Below, in pieces: positions 1-5,898 of a stretch of DNA of 12,602 bases; within the stretch, counting starts at the first letter, position 1; every line of letters begins with the position of its first letter. Below the pieces are notes generated by a model. It ran no database searches. It saw only the letters and a program-made list of their open reading frames with translations, and was not told where the DNA came from. The position numbers and the translations under genes were made by a program. Source of the DNA: Stramenopiles sp. TOSAG23-3 (lineage: Eukaryota > Sar); assembly GCA_900128585.1 (NCBI GenBank), contig LT642678.1:1-12602 (forward strand), given 5' to 3'.

Positions 1-500
1 TCCAAAGCATTTGCAAGAGTCGGGATGGCGGCGGTATAGATTATTTAAAAGAGCACAGCGCCGCCCATCGGTTTACCAAGATAGCAAGCCATTACAACAA
101 AGCTGCTGATAGCAATGAATTCCTGTTTCCGATATCAACAAATATTATAGATTACGCCGGGGAAGCAAGCGCCGAGGGGCACGTCTCCATGCTTGATTTT
201 GCCGAAAGTTCCATGCAAATGATCTTTGGCGTCTCTGCTTCTGATATCATGAAGAGGCTTCATTCTATGGGCGACGACAACAATGCGTTGAAGAAGCGCT
301 TGAATGCTGTTAACGAATCCATATACAAAGCGAACATGGGGCGCTGGAGCCAGCGCGACCTTGACGACCTCATGGATTCCGAAGTAAGGATAGCGGACGC
401 AGCGAACGTGGTGTTTTCGACAAGCCAGTCCAGCTTCAACCCATTGCAAGAAATGGGCCATAACGTCTTGAAGCTCGGCACATTGAAAAAGAAGTCTTAG
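1..500 (+). CDS. Probable replication protein A large subunit (RPA1/RPA70) C-terminal region, 5'-truncated
   Basis: The reading frame is open from base 3 to a TAG stop at 498-500, so the gene enters from the left edge and only about 165 C-terminal residues are visible. The layout fits the DNA-binding domain C of the single-stranded-DNA-binding RPA large subunit. A strand ending in IIDYAGE aligns with the conserved I-A-D-x-x-G stretch. It is followed by DFAESSMQMIFGVSASDI, matching the F-x-E-x-A-x-x-I-x-G-x-x-A helix. A later EVRIADAANVVF matches the last conserved strands. In typical RPA1 a four-cysteine zinc ribbon precedes this. Here only one Cys (in CKSRDGGG) is visible in the corresponding place, so the zinc site is degenerate or lies outside the window. 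RPA1 acts in the nucleus in replication and repair. It is convergent with the DUF1304 gene. The family call rests on remembered family patterns, and a different OB-fold protein is possible. Confidence 0.5.
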   Translation, partial: QSICKSRDGGGIDYLKEHSAAHRFTKIASHYNKAADSNEFLFPISTNIIDYAGEASAEGHVSMLDFAESSMQMIFGVSASDIMKRLHSMGDDNNALKKRLNAVNESIYKANMGRWSQRDLDDLMDSEVRIADAANVVFSTSQSSFNPLQEMGHNVLKLGTLKKKS

Positions 501-525
501 GTTTAACCACGTCTACGTTTATTCT

Positions 526-542
526 TAAGATTCTGAATCTTA
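526..542. repeat. 17-bp inverted repeat between convergent genes
   Basis: TAAGATTCTGAATCTTA is a perfect palindrome around a central T; as RNA it could form a 7-bp stem with a CTG loop. It sits in the 55-bp spacer between the stop of the RPA-like gene and the stop of the DUF1304 gene. It would therefore be in the 3' UTR of both transcripts. A role in 3'-end formation is only inference. Confidence 0.35.
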
Positions 543-555
543 TATTTTATTATTA

Positions 556-936
556 TTAATGCAACGTCATGTAGACGATGAGAGCAGGCGCGAGTCCTTG
601 CATGCATGCCACTGGGATGTACTTTGCCCCTCCTGTACTGACGAGAACAATACCTGCCCCTGCTTGAACAATGGATGAAGCACATAACAGCCCGGCCCCG
701 AAATCAACTTTCTCCTTCGAAAAAAACATTAAATAATATCCGTAAGCACTCGACAGAGCCAGCAACAAATTATAAAACCCCTGGTTGTACGCAAAAGCAG
801 CCACTTTCCCTGCATCCTCTTCACGCACACCAAATACTTTATGCGCCTTCCTACTTGTCCACCAGATCGACTCTAGAAGAAAGGCATACACGTGAAAACT
901 AAAGCTCACAAATAAACAAAGGCCAATGATCATCAT
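556..936 (-). CDS. DUF1304 family small integral membrane protein
   Basis: The product is a 126-residue hydrophobic protein with about four membrane segments (roughly residues 3-21, 50-71, 79-100 and 107-124). It matches the DUF1304 pattern: an N-terminal helix containing H15 and E22 with WW after it, then KVFG at 33-36, the signature NQGFYN at 51-56, and a C-terminal helix with Q113-G-L-A-P-A. The length equals the usual family length of about 120 residues, so the gene is complete. Two adjacent ATGs (934-936 and 931-933) could each serve as start; the outer one is used here. The stop is TAA at 558-556. DUF1304 proteins have no established biochemical function, and the family is known mostly from bacteria and scattered eukaryotes. 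The gene is convergent with the RPA-like gene (55 bp between stops) and divergent from the dehydrogenase gene at 1376, with which it shares an upstream region. Confidence 0.85.
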   Translation of the reverse strand: MMIIGLCLFVSFSFHVYAFLLESIWWTSRKAHKVFGVREEDAGKVAAFAYNQGFYNLLLALSSAYGYYLMFFSKEKVDFGAGLLCASSIVQAGAGIVLVSTGGAKYIPVACMQGLAPALIVYMTLH

Positions 937-1375
937 AGTTACTTATGGGCGCCTCTCTTTGCTCAAAACGGTCAGTGGACGATGATATCATATCAGCAAT
1001 AATGCTCAACAATTTTCTCCCCCTTCGATATAAAATCAAAATTCTGACATCACAACAAATCCATTTTGTGTATGAAATATACGACGACGAGAAGAGTTTT
1101 TTTATCAATCATCCCAATCCATCCTCCTCCGCCCTCCTCCACCACCAGCTTCTTCTTTTTTTTCTCTCACCACATTTATTATTATTTATTAATATAATAT
1201 AATAATCTATAAAAGCAGCCCTTTATTTTATATAATAGAAAACTCATTGGCTATATATCTTTCATGTTCTAATTAATCCCTACCACTCCTCTGCCACCTC
1301 GTTCAAAACTTATAGACTTCTTTTGCTGTACTGTATTTGCCCTGAACTTCGCTTGAGTTAAACAACAATACCATC
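937..1375. promoter_or_regulatory. Divergent intergenic region with a TATA-like box
   Basis: This 439-bp spacer separates the diverging DUF1304 and SDR/epimerase genes and must contain both promoters. It is AT-rich with pyrimidine-rich patches. On the + strand TATAAAAG at 1208-1215 is a good TATA-box match, about 160 bp before the dehydrogenase ATG; a weaker CTATATATC lies near 1251. A 10-bp palindrome, ATGATATCAT, is at 982-991. No RNA gene or further ORF was recognised. Confidence 0.5.
1075..1091 (+). promoter_or_regulatory. 17-nt motif AAATATACGACGACGAG, copy 1
   Basis: The same 17 bases occur on the - strand at 12243-12227, upstream of argininosuccinate lyase. Here the motif ends 284 bp before the dehydrogenase ATG; there it ends 296 bp before the lyase ATG. 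Orientation relative to the downstream gene is the same. The CGACGACGA core is a short triplet repeat, which weakens the case. Confidence 0.3.
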
Positions 1376-2428
1376 ATGCCATCAGTTAAACCAGGGGATA
1401 CCATTGCGGTTACTGGCGCGAACGGCCTGGTCGCGAGTCACTGCATAAAAGTGCTTTTGGCAAAGGGGTTCGATGTTGCCGCATGCGTTCGTGACCCTAC
1501 CAATGAAACGAAAGTGGCGCACTTGAAGGCCATGGCAGAGGGTGCTGCTGGCTCAATCGTCTTTTACAAAAGCTCGCTAGACGTCGACGGTTCGTACGAC
1601 GAAGCTTTTGAAGGAGCCCAAGGAATAATTCACACTGCGGCCGTCGTGCACGACCATTGGTCTCTTAGTTTGCTGGATTCGCACATCCAAGGGACGACGC
1701 GAGTTGTAGAGAGCGCCAAGAAAAGCTCGACGTTGAAGCGGTTCATACAAACTTCTTCCATTGCTGCAATTATCGACCCATTTGTACACGAAAAAGACCC
1801 AGAGCACGTTTTCACGGAAAAGGATTTCAATCAAACGGAAGACCCCTCGGTCACTGGTGATTTCTACGGCTACGCGAAGCGAGTCGCTGAAAAGATTGCT
1901 GTGGAAGCTGGGGCGGATGAAAATACTGGGTTCGATGCCGTCGTCATCAACCCGGGGGTTGTCATAGGCGAAAGTCTTTGCAAAGCGCACACGAAGGCAT
2001 CGCCCGTATTTATTCGCCAAGTCGTTTATGGGAATGAACAGCCTGAAATTTACTTTAGTTGGTGCGATGCTGAAGACGTCGCAAACGCGCACCTGGAGGC
2101 CCTTACGAGAGAGGATGCCAGTAAGTCACCAGGTCGGTACATCATTGCGGACGATTTTCACGGTTCAGTTGTCGACGTCTTGCCTTTGCTCGAGAAAATA
2201 TTTCCAACTTATGCTATGGCAGCAGTGACAACCCCATGGTGGAAACGGGCAGCACAGTATTTCTTCATGAACAAGTACCAGTACGCCATGCTTTCCTCTC
2301 GAATGAAGGTTGATGGTTCCCTTGCGACTGAACGGTTGGGTATAAACTATGTTGGCATCGAGGAATCTTTGAGGCGGACAGTGGAATCAATGGTAGAGAA
2401 TGGTTACATAAAGCCAAAGGTGAAGTGA
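1376..2428 (+). CDS. NAD(P)-dependent epimerase/dehydratase, dihydroflavonol 4-reductase/cinnamoyl-CoA reductase-like (extended SDR)
   Basis: This 350-residue protein is a single Rossmann-fold extended short-chain dehydrogenase. The N-terminal dinucleotide motif is TGANGLVAS (residues 13-21). R39 follows the second strand (ACVRDP), a position that commonly selects NADPH. The strand-four motif IIHTAA is at 84-89, and TSSIAA at 126-131 carries the catalytic Ser. The YxxxK catalytic pair is Y164 and K168 (YGYAK), and NPGVVIG at 192-198 is the post-catalytic motif. The length is typical of the DFR-like group, which reduces carbonyls on flavonoids, cinnamoyl-CoAs, methylglyoxal or sterols. Substrate cannot be read from the sequence, and no plant-type phenylpropanoid pathway is implied. 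No targeting peptide is seen, so it is probably cytosolic. The ATG has an A at -3 (ATCATG), and the first family motif starts 13 residues in, supporting this start. The stop is TGA. Confidence 0.88.
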   Translation: MPSVKPGDTIAVTGANGLVASHCIKVLLAKGFDVAACVRDPTNETKVAHLKAMAEGAAGSIVFYKSSLDVDGSYDEAFEGAQGIIHTAAVVHDHWSLSLLDSHIQGTTRVVESAKKSSTLKRFIQTSSIAAIIDPFVHEKDPEHVFTEKDFNQTEDPSVTGDFYGYAKRVAEKIAVEAGADENTGFDAVVINPGVVIGESLCKAHTKASPVFIRQVVYGNEQPEIYFSWCDAEDVANAHLEALTREDASKSPGRYIIADDFHGSVVDVLPLLEKIFPTYAMAAVTTPWWKRAAQYFFMNKYQYAMLSSRMKVDGSLATERLGINYVGIEESLRRTVESMVENGYIKPKVK

Positions 2429-2715
2429 GTTGTGCGCGAACTATTTAAAAGACCTCTGGTACTGTTACTCTTACTTTATTAGAAAATCAGGGTTGGACAG
2501 ACAAGTTTCATTGGTCAATGGCGTTTTGGCCCCACAAAGGATTTGAAAAGAGTCGAAGACGGGAGCCCATTTAGTCGGTCCCACGTTAAAATGCTTTATA
2601 TTTCTCCCTATTTTTCAATTTCTTTTTACTTCTTTATTTTTTGGTTATATTTGAGTTGTTGAATTTCCTAAAGACTGACAATTGTTTAAGTTTAAAAAAC
2701 ATAATTTGTTTCCAT

Positions 2716-2743
2716 TTTCTTTCTTTCTTTCTTTCTTTCTTTC
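2716..2743. repeat. Microsatellite (TTTC)7
   Basis: Seven perfect TTTC units, followed directly by a short TA run. An inverted counterpart of exactly the same length, (GAAA)7, lies at 3150-3177. Confidence 0.95.
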
Positions 2744-3040
2744 TATATATATTATCTCTTTTTTCTTCATCCTTGTCTTATAGTGTTATATATTAGGGTT
2801 TCATTATGTAGTTATAATTTTAATATGTATTTGTTCTGTTTTATTTCCTATATATACGTATTTTTGTATTATGTTCTTATCCTATTATATGTTTAATATA
2901 TGCTATATAGACTATATAAATATACAAGTATAATCCATAATTCACAACGTTCACTTTTATTAGTTTTAGTTTTAGGCCTTCGACCTTCTTTAAAAAGTAT
3001 CAATTTAAAGTGCAATAGTATTGAGTTCATCTTTTCATTC

Positions 3041-3056
3041 TTTCTTTCTTTCTTTC
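3041..3056. repeat. Microsatellite (TTTC)4
   Basis: Four perfect TTTC units with a partial unit before them, 94 bp from the (GAAA)7 array and in inverted orientation to it. Confidence 0.9.
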
Positions 3057-3146
3057 GTCATTCCGTTATTATTATTAATTATTAAAATATTAATTTCAAT
3101 TTATTTATAGATGCTATTGTCCTATATAATATATAATTTAATAATA

Positions 3147-3149
<3 letters not shown>

Positions 3150-3177
<28 letters not shown>
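3150..3177. repeat. Microsatellite (GAAA)7
   Basis: Seven perfect GAAA units, flanked by GAA and GAAGAAGAGG. It is the exact reverse complement of the TTTC array at 2716-2743. Confidence 0.95.
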
Positions 3178-3179
<2 letters not shown>

Positions 3180-3220
3180 AGAAGAGGAGAAATGTGGTGT
3201 AACCAAACCAAAAGGGGTAA

Positions 3221-3234
3221 CACACACACACACA
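3221..3234. repeat. Microsatellite (CA)7
   Basis: Seven perfect CA units directly after GGGGTAA, within the AT-rich spacer. Confidence 0.9.
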
Positions 3235-3670
3235 ATAAGAAGAAGAAGAATCTTTTTTGTTTTTTTTATTTATTTTATTATTTTTTATATTAAGAGATAT
3301 GATGATGGATCGATGATGATGAAATATTATTATATATGTTGGGAGGATATGTGATTGTTGAAATGGTGGTGGGATGATCGATACGTTTTGAGGAATCCTC
3401 TATAATGAATAAAAGGAACAATCGACCAAGAATTTATTTGTCGTTGTTCTTGTTCTGCTTCGAAGGGCTATCTTGAAAGAAAGAGAGCGGTAATATTTAA
3501 TATTTGGAATATTCGAGGCTCGCCACTGCCAGGAAGTTTGTTGTACAAGAAGAAGTATAAACGTCGTCTGCCTGCTGGTAATCTAAAGTTCAACTGTAAA
3601 GTGTAAATATATATACGATTGCCCGCCACAGAAATACGTTGATTTTTGAATATTTTTCTTATTATCTGTA

Positions 3671-5614
3671 ATGGGGCAGGAGTTGTCTTCAACAGTTTCA
3701 TACAATGACGTGCTGAACCAATCGCCGGAAGGCCTGGCCTCGGTTGCAAAGCGGTCTAATTTTTCAAGTTTTGTTGTGGAAAAAATTAAAGAATTTGGCA
3801 TCAGCGGAGAAGTTGCGAGTGAGTTGGAAGAGAACGATATCCGCGAACACTGCGGGGACGAATATACGTCATTTCAAAAGAAGCAGCTGTGCGCAGCCGT
3901 TCGAAAATTTCGCAAGCATTTCCCGGCATCCACAGAAAAGCTCGAAGCGAAAATTCGCGCTTCTATTTTGGAAGAGGCGAAGCGGGACTGCAATTCTTGC
4001 TGCTGCGGCAAGGCTATTCCCTGGGAGAATTTGCTGGCAGCATCGATGGCAAAAACAGCAAACACACATGTACATAGTAAATCAAAATCGCAGCAAAGCC
4101 AACCTGGCGATAGTGTAGACACTGCCGAGAACGAAAAAGAAGAAGAGCCAAAGAAACAAGAAACAACGGGGGAGACGAACGATGTATACGCCATCGAACA
4201 GATTGTGGACGACAAGTGCACCAAAGGTGAAAAGAGATGGCTCGTGAAATGGCTTGGGTACGATGCATCTGAAAATACTTGGGAACCCAAGGCATCGTTT
4301 CCTGACTTGTCCATCATTGCTGATTACGAAAACGAAAAGAAGAAGGCTGCATGCGCCAATGTCGAAAACACAAAGGGGGGTAATTTCCAACACGGGGCTG
4401 GGGAGCTTCAAAGTTGCCAAAAGAAGGTCCAGAAGCCCGTCCCACTGCCGGACTCGCTCCGCGAAAAGTACAGGAGCAATTCAGAAGTGGGGCAAGTGGA
4501 CGATGCGATGAATATTTTGAATTTCGAGACGACAGATGTCAATGCAAAGGACGACGAAGGAATGACTGCCGTGGGGTATGCTGCAATGTGGAACCACCAT
4601 GAAATCATTTCGCTTCTTCATCGTGCCGGTGCCAGCTTGAGCGTACAAGACAACGATGGGGATACCCCTACGATTCAGGCCGCGTACAACAACAGCCCCG
4701 AAGCCCTTCAGCTCTTGCTTAGATTGGGGGCGAACATCAACACAAGAAACAACGATGGGAAATCTGCGTTGCAGTATGCGGTGGAGAAGAAATACCGGGA
4801 CTGTGCCGCAATTTTGCTGGACCACATCAAGGGAAAGGAACAGCCGCTAGTGACCCACGAGGAAATGACGCCGTACACCTTTTCGGCAAGGTGCAGTTTC
4901 GACAACACGGTCGTGCGGGCCGTTAAAGACGAGTATGGGGCGTATGCTTTGCACAAATCGTGCGGGGCGGGTCTATTGGAGGAGGTAAATATTCTAATTG
5001 CTAGTGGTACGGACGTGGAAGAGCCCAATGGATTTGGGTGGACCCCGCTATTCTACGCCTCCAGCAGAAATCACCCCAACGTGATCGAAATGCTGCGGAA
5101 GGCTGGGGCCTCTTTGAATAAAAAGATGCTGTACAACGGCGACACGCCCACGACCGTAGCGGCTGAGAACGACAGTTCTGCGGCGTTGGAATATCTGGTT
5201 GAACATGGCGCGGACATTCACGCGTGCAACAATGCAGGAAATTCTGCCCTTCACTGTGCTGCACGATACAACACGAACGAGACGGTTGTCATCGTGAACA
5301 TGCTACAGGAAGCAGGGATTGGGTTGGACACCCAAAACAAGGAAGGCTGCACTCCCGTCATGTTGGCGGCTATGCACAACAGTTTTAGGGTTTTGAGTGC
5401 CCTTTTGCATCACGGAGCAGACTTTGCAATTAAGAGCGATGCGGGGAAAATCGCCTTGGACTATGCTGAAGAAAAGAAGCACCACAAATGCACCAAGATC
5501 CTTAGACTGTACGAGAGTGAGAAGAAATCGAACAAACGCCAAAGGACAGCAAATGGTTCAACTACTCGGGCCAAGCGGTCACGTCGCCAGACCACGACTT
5601 CGATGATGCGATGA
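3671..5614 (+). CDS. SAM-like / chromodomain / ankyrin-repeat protein, putative chromatin reader
   Basis: A 647-residue single-exon protein. Residues about 27-83 (SNFSSFVVEKIKEFG... to ...FRKHF) resemble a SAM-type helical bundle. A Cys-rich patch CNSCCCGK is at 107-114, then a charged linker. A clear chromodomain spans 171-225; Y173, W194 and Y197 (in KWLGYD) occupy the methyl-lysine cage, and ENTWEP at 201-206 is the signature. Eight or nine ankyrin repeats follow (about 291-388 and 420-615), split by a roughly 32-residue linker. The C-terminus is strongly basic (KKSNKRQR and RAKRSRR, 618-639), a likely bipartite nuclear signal. Chromodomain plus ankyrin recalls the H3K9me reader MPP8, so a histone-binding nuclear role is inferred. 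The chloroplast cpSRP43 also combines these folds, but in another order and with a transit peptide, absent here. The N-terminus MGQELSS fits an N-myristoylation site, at odds with a purely nuclear location. ATG chosen as first in frame. Confidence 0.85.
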   Translation: MGQELSSTVSYNDVLNQSPEGLASVAKRSNFSSFVVEKIKEFGISGEVASELEENDIREHCGDEYTSFQKKQLCAAVRKFRKHFPASTEKLEAKIRASILEEAKRDCNSCCCGKAIPWENLLAASMAKTANTHVHSKSKSQQSQPGDSVDTAENEKEEEPKKQETTGETNDVYAIEQIVDDKCTKGEKRWLVKWLGYDASENTWEPKASFPDLSIIADYENEKKKAACANVENTKGGNFQHGAGELQSCQKKVQKPVPLPDSLREKYRSNSEVGQVDDAMNILNFETTDVNAKDDEGMTAVGYAAMWNHHEIISLLHRAGASLSVQDNDGDTPTIQAAYNNSPEALQLLLRLGANINTRNNDGKSALQYAVEKKYRDCAAILLDHIKGKEQPLVTHEEMTPYTFSARCSFDNTVVRAVKDEYGAYALHKSCGAGLLEEVNILIASGTDVEEPNGFGWTPLFYASSRNHPNVIEMLRKAGASLNKKMLYNGDTPTTVAAENDSSAALEYLVEHGADIHACNNAGNSALHCAARYNTNETVVIVNMLQEAGIGLDTQNKEGCTPVMLAAMHNSFRVLSALLHHGADFAIKSDAGKIALDYAEEKKHHKCTKILRLYESEKKSNKRQRTANGSTTRAKRSRRQTTTSMMR

Positions 5615-5891
5615 CACTCTTTAAATAAAATTTACGCGCAGTGAAAACTGAAACTCTCTAAAGTTAACTTTTTTAATGAAAAAAAATAGTTTAGAGATAT
5701 CGGATGAGGAAGTTGATTACGGTTCATCTGCAAGCAATGCCAATTCAGATATCGCTCCGGATAGTTCATGGAACGACGAAGCTAAATTTAATTACTTAAA
5801 TAACAGCCAATTTTCTTGTTATATTTAAAAACAAAGTTCTTAAAACCTTTCCTTATTTAATTCAAGCCTACCATATAATTTGTTTTTTAAT
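5615..5891. other. Convergent 3' spacer between chromo-ankyrin gene and OGDH E1 gene
   Basis: The spacer is 277 bp. AATAAA at 5624-5629, ten bases after the chromo-ankyrin stop, could act as a poly(A) signal. A perfect 12-bp palindrome AAAGTTAACTTT lies at 5660-5671. The middle holds a 50-codon ORF described separately; the right end carries a repeat of the OGDH stop-codon region. Confidence 0.5.
5676..5828 (+). CDS. Possible small acidic ORF (50 codons), uncertain
   Basis: ATG at 5676 to TAA at 5826-5828 encodes 50 residues. The middle, after MKKNSLEI, is acidic and Ser/Asn-rich (SDEEVDYGSS, then SDIAPDSSWND). Its codon and base composition is less AT-biased than the surrounding spacer, which is why it stands out. 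The acidic, Ser-rich style recalls N-terminal tails of DDE transposases or of transcription-related proteins, but no catalytic domain follows. It could be a short peptide gene, a decayed fragment, or chance. I do not recognise a homologue. It lies in the 3' flank of two convergent genes and has no evident promoter of its own. Confidence 0.22.
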   Translation: MKKNSLEISDEEVDYGSSASNANSDIAPDSSWNDEAKFNYLNNSQFSCYI

Positions 5892-5898
5892 TCAAGCC
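5856..5898. repeat. 13-bp direct repeat at the OGDH stop codon
   Basis: TTTAATTCAAGCC occurs at 5856-5868 and again at 5886-5898, offset by exactly 30 bp. The second copy contains the OGDH stop codon; the first lies in its 3' flank. Confidence 0.8.

Larger units (their letters stand above)
2429..3670. other. Gene-free AT-rich intergenic region with microsatellites
   Basis: This 1.24-kb spacer lies between two same-strand genes. It holds the 3' flank of the dehydrogenase gene and the promoter of the chromo-ankyrin gene. It is very AT-rich, with long T runs and several tandem repeats listed separately. Small frames inside it are low-complexity (Ser/Leu/Lys/Glu/Phe from repeats) and match nothing I recognise. 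The last 250 bp are less biased and probably contain the promoter and 5' UTR of the next gene; AATATATATAC at 3605-3615 is TATA-like. No tRNA-like B box was found. Confidence 0.6.

Noticed and set aside
1577-2092. 171-codon - strand frame opposite the SDR gene
   Set aside because: Antisense shadow; the + strand SDR has all the catalytic motifs.
2900-3293. Two small + strand frames of about 60 codons in the AT-rich spacer
   Set aside because: They consist of microsatellite and AT-rich translation (Lys/Glu and Phe/Tyr runs) with no protein-like composition.
3671-5614. Identification as chloroplast cpSRP43
   Set aside because: There is one chromodomain before the ankyrin repeats rather than flanking ones, no transit peptide, and a basic nuclear-type C-terminus.
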